From assembly GCA_910587235.1 (NCBI GenBank), contig CAJUKD010000030.1:1-27979 (forward strand): DNA of 27,979 nucleotides, written 5' to 3'. The DNA is from an uncultured Muribaculaceae bacterium (GTDB lineage Bacteria; Bacteroidota; Bacteroidia; Bacteroidales; Muribaculaceae). This document shows positions 16,866 to 25,500 of the stretch, in pieces (within the stretch, counting starts at the first letter, position 1; each line of letters begins with the position of its first letter). A program made the translations under genes and the position numbers. A model generated the notes under the pieces. It did no database searches. It saw nothing but the letters and a program-made list of their open reading frames with translations, and was not told the origin of the DNA.

Positions 16866-18665
16866 TTATTTGGCAAGTTTGATTGCAGAATCGGCGGTCT
16901 TTACCACATAGACACCCTTGGGAAGAGCGGGCACGGTCAGCGTACCGGCGGCTGAATAAGCAATCCGGCGGCCTGCGATGTCGTAGACGGCAACGGCTGA
17001 AACAGCACCTTCCACCACAAGGTTATCACCTACAAAAGATGCTTTCAACTCGCTTGCGGCAACTTCGGAAACGCCTGTTTCAGTAAGCTCTTCGAACTTG
17101 ATGGTGTTGTCGCCGGTATTCAATGTAACCCGGTAGGTTTTGTCAGGAGTGCTGTCCTCGGCGGAAAATCCCCAGTAGTGATCGAGGTTGTCACCGTTTG
17201 CCGAATTGCCTCTCTTCACCGGAAGAACATCGCCTGACTTAACAGTCTTGTAGCTTTGGCCTTCGTCCACTTCCGTAGGAAGATAGAACTCAGCTTCCCA
17301 CCAGTTGGTAGGATATGCGATGAATTTAAATTGATTACGTTCGCCGGCCGGCACTGATCCTTCCCAAACAAAAACATCGGTAGTTCCTTCTTCGGGATAA
17401 ATATTGTGAACAGGCGGAACAGATGCGGTGTCCCACTGGCCTGTGGCAGCACCAAGGGGTATTACCATAGGATCCATCTCTCCGGTGCGTTCTGCCGATA
17501 CGCTGATGGCGCCGTCGGCTGCGAGAGTCACTTTTAAGTCGTACGTACCGTTCTCCGGAATCCACCAGTTGTTGTTGGAATAGGCCGGATTCAGTTTGTT
17601 CTCAATCGAGCGGAACACGTAAGCATTTTCCGCAACGGCATTTGTGAGCCACGAACCGTCGTGTTGGGGGATATAGCGCACGCAGTCGCTCCAGTTCCTG
17701 GTGTCTACAAAGCGGAACTGTCCTTTGTAAAGAGTGCCGTGATAAGTGAAAGTACCGTTGCCTTCAGCTGTCATTTCGTATGCGTTGTTGATATCCCAGA
17801 GTGTCGGAGAGGCCAAGCCAACCATGTAGAGATGTTCCGGAACGGGCACTTCAATCGTGGAGAATTCTACGGTCTGTTCGTCAAGGTTCAATGTCACGCG
17901 GTACATTTTGTCGGCGGTGCAGTCTTCCGCCCTGAAGCCCCAGAAATTGTCGAGAGGGCCGTTGCCGTTCCAAGTTGTCTGAAACTTGAGCTTGTCGCCG
18001 GCTCTTACCAGTTTCACGTTGCCGTTGAAATCCACATCTTCGGGAACATAGAAAATACATCCTTGGTCCCATGCTTTCGGATATGAGATAAATTTGATAT
18101 GGGCGCAATTGTCGGCCGGCGTCAGAGAGCCTTCCCACACAAAAATATTGGCATCGCCTTCAAGGCGTTTCAGGTAGTCTGTGGGCGTCGGCCACTGGCA
18201 ATCCCAATGCCCGGTTGCAGCTCCCAAAGCAATTGCCTGCGGAGCCATGTCGCCGGCACGTTCGGCCGTTATCATTACAGAATTGCCTTCATCACCGAAA
18301 TATACTTTTATATTCCATGTGCCGTAATCGGGAACCCACCATTTCCTGTCGCTATTCACCTCCTGAATGATTGTGGCTGTCGCAGCATCTATAATATGCC
18401 ACCCTCCGACTTCAGGGACATAGCGCACGGCATTTTCCCAATTTTTTTCATTCATGAATTGTAATTCTCCGCAATAGAGATTGCCCGTATAGCTGAACAC
18501 TCCCTCACCTTCGTTTACCATTTCCTGCGCAGGTTCAAGATTCCACAGGCTCGGCGAAGCCGTACCTACCATGTAAAGATGTTCGGGCATGGCAGCCGAA
18601 AGAGAGGCTGCGCACAACATCATAGCGGCACCGGCAGCCACACTTCTTAGTAAATGTTTTTTCAT
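16866..18665 (-). CDS. Four-domain SusF-like glycan-binding protein with T9SS-like tail
   Basis: 599 residues. Signal peptide 1-24 (AASLSA-A), no lipobox. The protein is two copies of a two-domain cassette: 1a about 28-137 (EHLYMVGTASPSLWNL), 1b about 143-270 (AIALGAATGHWD), 2a about 276-394 (EHLYMVGLASPTLWDI) and 2b about 400-525 (VIPLGAATGQWD). Each domain carries the SusE/SusF-like signature and many tryptophans or tyrosines suited to sugar stacking. The tail at about 540-599 (VYDIAGRRIAYSAAG, ALPKGVYVVKT, IKLAK) matches T9SS type A sorting tails. Classical SusF is a lipoprotein; this one seems to use a different route to the surface. It lies between the two GH27-like genes and is a paralogue of the two-domain protein at 13340-14362. 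Confidence 0.84.
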   Translation of the reverse strand: MKKHLLRSVAAGAAMMLCAASLSAAMPEHLYMVGTASPSLWNLEPAQEMVNEGEGVFSYTGNLYCGELQFMNEKNWENAVRYVPEVGGWHIIDAATATIIQEVNSDRKWWVPDYGTWNIKVYFGDEGNSVMITAERAGDMAPQAIALGAATGHWDCQWPTPTDYLKRLEGDANIFVWEGSLTPADNCAHIKFISYPKAWDQGCIFYVPEDVDFNGNVKLVRAGDKLKFQTTWNGNGPLDNFWGFRAEDCTADKMYRVTLNLDEQTVEFSTIEVPVPEHLYMVGLASPTLWDINNAYEMTAEGNGTFTYHGTLYKGQFRFVDTRNWSDCVRYIPQHDGSWLTNAVAENAYVFRSIENKLNPAYSNNNWWIPENGTYDLKVTLAADGAISVSAERTGEMDPMVIPLGAATGQWDTASVPPVHNIYPEEGTTDVFVWEGSVPAGERNQFKFIAYPTNWWEAEFYLPTEVDEGQSYKTVKSGDVLPVKRGNSANGDNLDHYWGFSAEDSTPDKTYRVTLNTGDNTIKFEELTETGVSEVAASELKASFVGDNLVVEGAVSAVAVYDIAGRRIAYSAAGTLTVPALPKGVYVVKTADSAIKLAK

Positions 18666-18681
18666 GACGTTTAAGGTTAAT
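18663..18681 (-). promoter_or_regulatory. Conserved leader next to the start codon, shared with 14360-14378
   Basis: On the minus strand the bases before the start codon read ATTAACCTTAAACGTCATG here and ATTAACCTTAAATGTTATG at 14360-14378, differing at two positions. No purine-rich Shine-Dalgarno is present, as is common in Bacteroidota. The match is most simply explained by the gene duplication having included the translation initiation region; a regulatory role is possible but unproven. Confidence 0.4.
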
Positions 18682-18703
18682 TATTATTGAAAAGTTATTA
18701 TTC

Positions 18704-18729
18704 GGCAGCGACCCTTGCGGATCGCTGCC
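18704..18729 (-). terminator. Intergenic hairpin after the GH27-like lipoprotein gene
   Basis: Arms 18704-18711 and 18722-18729 are perfectly complementary (8 bp, GC-rich), with a further C-C/G-G pairing inside after one mismatch. It sits 10 bases past the stop at 18740. The sequence after it on the minus strand is A/T-rich but not a U-run, so partial termination or RNA processing is the likely effect. Confidence 0.5.
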
Positions 18730-18739
18730 AGATGGTCTA

Positions 18740-20197
18740 TTATTTCGTAAGTTTCACCACTTTGCAGTCATGACGGGGAACGGGAGCCGTGAATGTCGTT
18801 TCAACAGTTCCTTCATCGACATGCCTCCAAAGGTCGCGTACATTATACGTACCTTCCAGACCAAGATCCGCAAGGTTCACACTCATATTCCGGGAATTTT
18901 CCTCGCGGTTGAACAAGGCAAGCACAACATCGCCGTTACTCATAGTTCCGTACCAGATGCAGCTGCCCTCGCTGTTCACTTCGTCCGACAGCGGCTTGCC
19001 CACGAAACGGTCGGCATTCAATGCCAGAAGTTCTTCGTTGGTATAGAACTTGTCAAAATTTCCAATTGTTTCAGGGGTATCGGCAATGGCTACAGGTCCG
19101 CCGGCTATCAGCTGCAGAGAAACCTGGGCGCGACGTTCGCCATCGGACGAGCATCGGTTCAGACGAAGAAAGTCGCCGTCAAGAAGAATTTTTCCTTCTC
19201 CTCCGATATGGCTCCAGTACGTGAAGCCGTCCATCTGGTTGTCGGCGTAAGGCCAGCGGTCATAGATTGTGCCGCGGTTGAAGGAGGAGAAGTGGTGCCA
19301 GCCGCCTATGTTGGCGTCCTGGACTATGCGGGTCATGTTGCAGTATTTTCTCTCAAGCTCGGCGTCGTTGTAGAGTTCCGGCATAACGATGGATGTGAAT
19401 ATGCCGTATTTAGCTGCGGATTCGCAGATATAGGCCAGACCGCGCTCGTAGCGCTCGCGGCCGTAGCCGCAGGTAACGGGATAGTCGCGGCCGGGGTCGC
19501 CGTCCTCATACCAGCACATGAAGTCCATGCGCACGAAGTCGACACCCATGTCGTGGTAATGCTTGAACCAGCCGTCGATATATTCGCGAGCGCCGGGATG
19601 GTCGGTCACAAGCCACGTGAAATCAGGACGATCGGTAACATCGGGGAACATAACCTTGTCCTGCGGATTGCGCGTCAGCGAGCGCAGGGAGTAGTTCGTA
19701 CCCGGAACCTTGCTGTCGAGTTTTCCTTTAATCCACAGAGGATTGTCGTAGACACCCACTCTAAGTCCCTTTGCTTTCGCACGCTTTACAAGCTCTTTGA
19801 GAGGCATCGAGCCATAGTGTGACATGTAGATGCCGCCGTCGCGGGCTAGCTGAGGCAGGAAGCCGTCGGTGCATATCATGTCGTAGCCGTAGGGCTTGAA
19901 ACGGGTGGCCATCATGTCGATGACAGCGTCCCACTGGTCAGATGTCAGATCCATCTGGTCGTAAGGCACTCCGGCAAGCTCCCATTCGCGGGCATATTCA
20001 TAGATTGTCCAGTAAAGAGGAGATTTGTAATTATGGGTTGCGGCGGTAACGGGCAATTCGGGAAGTTCCGGAGTCGGCGGTTCAGGGATAATAGGCTCGT
20101 CCTGTTTTTTTTCCTTACATGCCATTACAGATAAAAAAACAGTCAAGCAGAGCGTCGCTATCAAAAGTATCTTGCTTATATTCGAATATCTTATCAT
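18740..20197 (-). CDS. GH27-like (clan GH-D) glycosidase, surface lipoprotein
   Basis: 485 residues from the ATG at 20197, chosen because it starts directly at the lipoprotein signal; an earlier ATG (20239) adds 14 residues encoded across a hairpin. The lipobox SVMAC puts the lipidated cysteine at 27, followed by KEKKQDE, a charged stretch resembling the Bacteroidota lipoprotein export signal, and a proline-rich linker (about 35-49). The catalytic domain (about 52-385) has YGYDMICTDGF, candidate nucleophile Asp225 in FVRMDFMCW and candidate acid/base Asp294 in IVQDANIGGW. A beta domain follows (to 485, SNGDVVLALFNRE, VRDLWRHV, VPRHDCKVVKL). It is a close paralogue of 14439-16814 without the binding domains and tail. 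Clan-D fold is well supported; GH27 and the substrate (alpha-galactoside or alpha-1,6-glucan) are inference. Confidence 0.8.
   Translation of the reverse strand: MIRYSNISKILLIATLCLTVFLSVMACKEKKQDEPIIPEPPTPELPELPVTAATHNYKSPLYWTIYEYAREWELAGVPYDQMDLTSDQWDAVIDMMATRFKPYGYDMICTDGFLPQLARDGGIYMSHYGSMPLKELVKRAKAKGLRVGVYDNPLWIKGKLDSKVPGTNYSLRSLTRNPQDKVMFPDVTDRPDFTWLVTDHPGAREYIDGWFKHYHDMGVDFVRMDFMCWYEDGDPGRDYPVTCGYGRERYERGLAYICESAAKYGIFTSIVMPELYNDAELERKYCNMTRIVQDANIGGWHHFSSFNRGTIYDRWPYADNQMDGFTYWSHIGGEGKILLDGDFLRLNRCSSDGERRAQVSLQLIAGGPVAIADTPETIGNFDKFYTNEELLALNADRFVGKPLSDEVNSEGSCIWYGTMSNGDVVLALFNREENSRNMSVNLADLGLEGTYNVRDLWRHVDEGTVETTFTAPVPRHDCKVVKLTK
19220..19615. repeat. 396-bp tract identical to 15873-16268
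   Basis: Second copy of the perfectly identical segment shared by the two GH27-like genes, in the same orientation. The identity ends abruptly at both sides. Because it exceeds the length of a typical short sequencing read, an assembly artefact that copied one version into the other should be excluded before it is read as gene conversion. Confidence 0.9.
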
Positions 20198-20230
20198 ATT
20201 TTCTTTGTTTAGTCTGATTAATCTCCCTCG

Positions 20231-20251
20231 CCCCGGCATATCAAGCCGGGG
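20231..20251 (-). terminator. GC-rich hairpin between SusE/F-like lipoprotein and GH27-like gene
   Basis: CCCCGGC at 20231-20237 pairs perfectly with GCCGGGG at 20245-20251 across a 7-base loop. It lies in the 111-base gap after the stop at 20309, the longest gap in the operon. Hairpins in this place, after the transporter and binding-protein genes, would let susC/D/E be expressed above the downstream enzymes (inference). Confidence 0.5.
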
Positions 20252-20308
20252 CCGGGAAACTGCATGGGCAACCTAAAACTATCTTTATACTATATTGTAC
20301 CTTAAATA

Positions 20309-20767
20309 TCAATAACCGAGAAAAGTGGTGCTGAAGGTCCAGTTGCGCAGGTCGAACACCAGACGATAATGACCGGCATCTTTTACGCTCCATTTGAGAT
20401 CATCACCTCCTGAGTAGAGCTGGAAGGGTTCGTTTTCGATATCGGCCTTGCTTATGGGCGAACCGGCCGTCATCGGGTGTATGCACGGCCCGTCGAAATT
20501 ACCTGGGGCGAGGTAAGCTTTCATCTCACCTTTGGCGAGGATACCGTCGTATATGAACACGAGCGGGTCTTCATCGCTCATGTCCAGGAGAAACGGGTTG
20601 TTGATGTCCCATACCACCGGAGTGGCGTCGCCCACGATATAAAGCGTGGAAGTTTTGATGGGTATGTTTCCTTCGATGACTATGAGTTCTTTCTCATCCT
20701 CGCAACTTGTCGCTGCCAGCCCCAGAAGCATGATTGCGGCAATAGCTATAAATTTATATGTCTTCAT
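20309..20767 (-). CDS. One-domain SusE/SusF-like surface lipoprotein
   Basis: 152 residues. Signal peptide with lipobox LAATSC (Cys22), followed by EDEKE, an acidic stretch of the type that sends Bacteroidota lipoproteins to the cell surface. After a short linker one SusE/F-like domain fills about 42-150 (LYIVGDATPVVWDI, VFIYDGILAKGEMKAYL, WSVKDAGHYRLVFDL). This is much shorter than usual SusE/SusF proteins, which carry two or more such domains, but the sequence is continuous with no sign of a frameshift. It follows susD after 25 bases, the usual place for SusE. Its likely role is to bind the PUL glycan next to the SusC/D complex. Confidence 0.85.
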   Translation of the reverse strand: MKTYKFIAIAAIMLLGLAATSCEDEKELIVIEGNIPIKTSTLYIVGDATPVVWDINNPFLLDMSDEDPLVFIYDGILAKGEMKAYLAPGNFDGPCIHPMTAGSPISKADIENEPFQLYSGGDDLKWSVKDAGHYRLVFDLRNWTFSTTFLGY

Positions 20768-20792
20768 GTCTTTGAATTATTTTTTATCGGGA

Positions 20793-22520
20793 TCAATTAT
20801 AACCGGGATTCTGCTTGAGTTGGGCGTTGGTCGTCATCTGCACACGCGGGACAGGCCATATTTTGGCATGCTCGTCGGTATCGGGAGTTTTGTCCCACCA
20901 CTTGCCTTTACAGAATTTATCGAAGCGGATAAGGTCGATACGGCGGCGTCCTTCAGCCAGGAATTCGCGACCCCATTCGTCAAGCATCTCGTCCATGTCG
21001 AGGGTGACGTTACCATCAGGCGCATAAAGCACATGGCGGTGTACGGCAGAGGGATAATAGCGGCGGCGCACGCTGTTGAGAAGCTTACCTGCGGTTTCGG
21101 CATCGCCCTTGCGCAGTTTGCATTCGGCAAGCGTGTATATGATTTCGGGCAGACGAATCTCGGCAAAATCGCTTTCTCCGGCTCCCGGATCATTGTTGCT
21201 GTACATGGGATACTTCACGGTGTACCATCCGGAATTATAGTCGCCGGTAGTCATGTTGCTTTCGGCCGATTCAAGCCATTTGTCTTCTTTCATATAGTGG
21301 AACTGACCCACGGCGTCGCGGATACACAGGTCGTAAGGCATTTCAGGTGCTTTCAGTTTACGCGGAATGCCGTTCTGCTGATATTCGAGATAGCCGTAGA
21401 GGAACATACCCTCACGCTTTCCGCCTCCGAGATTCTTGTATTTTTTCAGACGCACGTCGCCGGGGTATTTACGGAATTTCTGCACCGTCATGCCCAGCTC
21501 GAAATCGTAAAGCTTGCCGGTGGGATCATAGCTCGGCGAGCACACGAATTCGCCGTTATGACCGCCATGTTTCACTTTGGCGTCGTCGAAGAACAGCTCC
21601 GAGTAGGACGGTACGCCCCAGTTGTACAACTGATTGTAGTGCCAGCTGGTGTAGTTGCAAGAACCGGAGAAGAAGTATATCAGTTCGTCGCACTTGTCAT
21701 TCTCCGAATCGAACGGAGCGTCCCAGCGGTCGTCGACCTTATAGGCACCGTAAACACCGTCGACAATGTCCTGTGCCACTTTTTCGCAATCGGCCAGACG
21801 GTCGACACCTATATATTCTTTCGCATTCAGATATAAGCGCACCAGCAATGCGGCAGCGCCGCCCTGGGTCCACAAGTTCGCATACTGCGAGCCGCTGCCG
21901 AGGCTTTCTTTTTTATACAGAAGCGGAATCGACTCTTTCAGTTCACTCTCTATGAAATTGAAAACAAACTGCGGCTCAACCTGCGCCATGCTGTTCTGCG
22001 ACGGATCGTCGTAGCTTACCGAGAAGGGTATGTTGCGGAAGCCGTCGAGCAGACGAAGATAATACCAGCAGCGCAATACACGGTTCTGCGTCCTGAGCGA
22101 ATTCCATTCCTCTTCCCCGAAGCCGAACTTGTCCGGACTAAGCTCGTTGAAGCGGTCCATGGCAAAGTTGGCCTGTGCGATACCGGCGAAACATGCGTCC
22201 CATTCGTCGTGCACATGGCGGGTGATATCGGGAGTCCATGTGTGGTAGTGGAACTGACGCCATACACCGCCGTCGTCCCAGCTTCCATCGCGACGCGGAA
22301 TGATAAGCTGGTCGCCGGAAAGTTCATTCATTCTGAAACGCGGAACTATGGTCCAGTATCCGTGCTCGAAAGAGCGGAATGCCATTGCCACGACGTCCTC
22401 TCTTGTATTGAAATAGTTATTGGAACTTACCTCGCTGTAGACAGTTTCATCAAGATCGGTGCATGCCGACAGTGAAAGAGATGCCAAGGCAAGGCAGGTC
22501 AGATATTTATATGCTTTCAT
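20793..22520 (-). CDS. susD: SusD/RagB-family glycan-binding lipoprotein
   Basis: 575 residues, normal for SusD-like proteins. Signal peptide with lipobox LSLSAC (Cys20) followed by TDLDETVYSEV, the standard SusD start. The TPR-like helices of the family are visible as repeated helical segments (ARG-rich RVLRCWYYLRLLDGF, GGAAALLVRLYLNAKEY, IIYTLAECKLRKGDAETA), and the C-terminal end has the usual REFLAEGRRRIDLIRF and IWPVPR...NPGYN closing motifs. It forms the lid of the SusC transporter and delivers glycan at the outer membrane. It sits 27 bases downstream of susC, the invariant gene order of PULs. Confidence 0.96.
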   Translation of the reverse strand: MKAYKYLTCLALASLSLSACTDLDETVYSEVSSNNYFNTREDVVAMAFRSFEHGYWTIVPRFRMNELSGDQLIIPRRDGSWDDGGVWRQFHYHTWTPDITRHVHDEWDACFAGIAQANFAMDRFNELSPDKFGFGEEEWNSLRTQNRVLRCWYYLRLLDGFRNIPFSVSYDDPSQNSMAQVEPQFVFNFIESELKESIPLLYKKESLGSGSQYANLWTQGGAAALLVRLYLNAKEYIGVDRLADCEKVAQDIVDGVYGAYKVDDRWDAPFDSENDKCDELIYFFSGSCNYTSWHYNQLYNWGVPSYSELFFDDAKVKHGGHNGEFVCSPSYDPTGKLYDFELGMTVQKFRKYPGDVRLKKYKNLGGGKREGMFLYGYLEYQQNGIPRKLKAPEMPYDLCIRDAVGQFHYMKEDKWLESAESNMTTGDYNSGWYTVKYPMYSNNDPGAGESDFAEIRLPEIIYTLAECKLRKGDAETAGKLLNSVRRRYYPSAVHRHVLYAPDGNVTLDMDEMLDEWGREFLAEGRRRIDLIRFDKFCKGKWWDKTPDTDEHAKIWPVPRVQMTTNAQLKQNPGYN

Positions 22521-22547
22521 TGTGAATTGATTCTTGTTTTGTCTGGA

Positions 22548-25500
22548 TTAGAAATCAAGCTGTACGCCGACTATGAACTGGCGCGTGGTGGGATAGTAGC
22601 CACGGCCGCTGTGCGCACCGGGTGTAAGGCCGTTCACCTGGAAATTGGACGGATCCATACCGCTGTATTTGGTGATGGTGAAGACGTTGCGCACTGTTCC
22701 GTAGATACGCAGGGAGTCCATGAAACGTGCTTTTGGCGTGGGCAATGTATAACCGAGCGACACCTGGTCGAGCTTGAAATAATCGCCGCGTTCAAGGAAG
22801 TAGTCGCTGACTATCGGGTTCTGGCTCTGTGCCACCAGACTGTTCTTTCCGTAGGCCTTGCGAAGCATGTTGCCGGAGAAATTACGTGTGCCGTAATAGA
22901 AGTCATGGATATTGAATATATGGAACCCGAATGCACCGCGGAAGAAAAGGGAAAGATCGAAATTCTTATAGCGGAAGACATGATTTGTCGAAAGGGTGAA
23001 CTTAGGCAGACCGTTGCCGACATACTGGCGGTCGGCTTCTGTGCCCTGAATGCCCTTGATGATGTCGCCGTCCTTGTCGTAGATCAGCCATTCACCGTCG
23101 GTAGTTATGCCGGCGTACTTGAACATGTAGAAGCTGCCGATCGAACGACCTTCCTCAATACGCTGCAATGGAATATTGGGATAAGGGTTCTCGGTATATG
23201 CTACATCATAATAGTTGTTACCGACGAATTCCGAATTGCTGAAATCAATGAACTTGTTGGACTGGGCCGTACCGATGAAGTTCATGGTGTAAGAGAAATC
23301 GCGTGTCTTGACAGCATCGAAAGTGATGTCAAACTCGAAGCCCTCGTTTTTCATTGTGCCAACGTTGACGAATGTGTGCGTGAAGAGATAGGGAGGCATC
23401 GGCACACGGTAGTCGCCAAGCAGATCCTGCTGGTGACGGTTGAAGTAGTTGAACGAACCGTAGAGGCGGTTGTTGAACATAGAAAAGTCAAGACCTACGT
23501 TCCAGTTCTTGCCTTGCTCCCAGTGAAGGTCGGGGTTGACATTCTTGCCGGGTCCCCACACTTTCACCCACTGGCCGTTGTAATAACTGTAGCCGAACGG
23601 GCCCATCGTGTCAAGCGACAGATAGTTTCCGAATTCCTGGTTACCTGTGACACCGAAGTCGGCACGGATTTTCAATTCGTTCAGCCATGAAGAAGCGTCC
23701 CTCATGAAATTTTCTTCAGATATACGCCAACCGGCGGAAACAGCGGGGAAGTTACCCCATTTGCGATTCTTGCCGAATCTCGACGAACCTTCATGACGCA
23801 ATGAAGCCGTCAGAAGATAGCGGCCGTGGTAGTCGTAGCTCACACGACCGAAGAATGCGATCAGCTTGCTGTCGTTCTTATAACTGCTCATGCCGATTTC
23901 GCCTTCTTCTTTCATTCCGTCGCCTGAGCCAAGGTTATCGGCGCCTATACCGTCGTTGGCGAAATCATAGTTTTCGGCTTTGAAACCGGAGTTTTGCCAA
24001 TACTGGTATGAATAACCGACCATCGCACGGATGTTGTGGTTCTTCACACTGATGCTGTAGTTGCCGAGCCATTCAAAGCTGAGGCTGCGGGCATTGTTTG
24101 ATGTACGCGCGCCATAGCCTTTCTTGCTGAAGCGGATATGCTTGTTCATAGTGGACGGCTCGGAGAAATTGTTGTCGTCGCTGTACTGGTGGTCGGCAAA
24201 AGTGACCTGAGTGTTAAGAGTCTGGTTGTATTTTGCGTCAGGCAGGAAAAGCGGAAGAATATTCAGCTTGACTGTGCCGTCCCAGTCGAGAATTTTCTCA
24301 TGGCTTTTGTTCTTTACCAATGCCATGGATTCGAACGGGTTTTCGAAACCGTTGTGGTCGGTATAGTCATAATAGCGGCCGGACACGTCGGAATGCCATA
24401 TCGGAGAGGTCGGGTTTGCCTCTATCGCGCGGCGGAACACATCGTTGTCGGCAAGGTTACGGTACACCACACGGGGTGCTACATTGACGTTCATCGAAAG
24501 CAGTCCACCCTTTGTTGTATGGTTCACTGTCGCACGCGCGCCGTACTCCTCGCGGTTGCCGCGCTTCTCGATGCCGTCGGCGTTGCGGTAGTCGGCCGTC
24601 ACACGATAGTTGGTGTTGGCACCGCCGCCGCTCACCGTCAGGGTGTGCTGCTGCTTGAAGCCTACCTGCTGCACAAGGTCGAACAAATCGAAGCTCGAAC
24701 CGAGGTCGACGGCAGGATCTCCCGAAGGAATACGCTGGTTACGATAGTCATCGGCAGTCATCATGTCGAGGTCGCGGTTGGCCTTGTCCCAGGAGAGAGT
24801 TGCGGAATATGTGGTGTGCGCACGGCCGTCCTGCGCTCCTTTCTTGGTGGTGATGACGATCACACCATTAGAACCGCGCGTACCGTAAATAGCGGATGCG
24901 GCACCGTCTTTGAGCACATCGAACGAGGCAATGTCGTTGGGGTTTATATTTGTCAGGCTCGCACCGGGAACGCCGTCGAGCACAATCAGCGGGGCAAGAC
25001 CGGCAGAACGCGACGATACACCGCGGATCTGAAGGCTTGCCGCAGAGTTAGGGTCGGCTGAAGCCGTGTTTGTAACCGACAGACCCGGAACCTTTCCCTG
25101 AATAAGCATCGACACGTCGGTGGAAGCAACCGACTGGAAATCTTTCGCACTCACATGCGAAACAGCCGATGTCAGCTCTCTCTTATCTATAGTACCGTAA
25201 CCGATCACCACTACTTCGTTGAGAAGGCTGGTATTCTCTTCCATAACAATGTCGAGCTTGCCTGCGGCTGTAACCTTTTTGCTTGCAGGGTTATATCCGA
25301 TATAAGAGAAGTTCAGCTGTGTCCCGGCAGGAACCTCGACAACATAATTGCCGTCGACATCCGTCGTGACACCTACAGAACCCTTACCTCCTACGACCGA
25401 AACTCCTATCAGAGGCTCACCGTTCTTATCGGTGACCGTGCCGTAAACTTTCAGTTTTGCTTTTTTTGATGCCTGTACTGTAGCGTTGCCGTTGGCATTT

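Noticed and set aside
14439..20197. GH66 dextranase / cyclodextran synthase identity for the two large TIM-barrel enzymes
   Set aside because: The PUL context suggested it, but the motifs FVRMDFMCW, VAIADTPETIG and the C-terminal FNRE...VRDLW...VPxxxCKVVKL region fit clan GH-D (GH27-like) rather than GH66.
22527..23690. 387-codon plus-strand frame opposite susC, and 339 codons at 8608-9627 opposite GH97
   Set aside because: Both lie entirely within strong minus-strand genes, have no recognisable domain or start context, and arise from codon bias.
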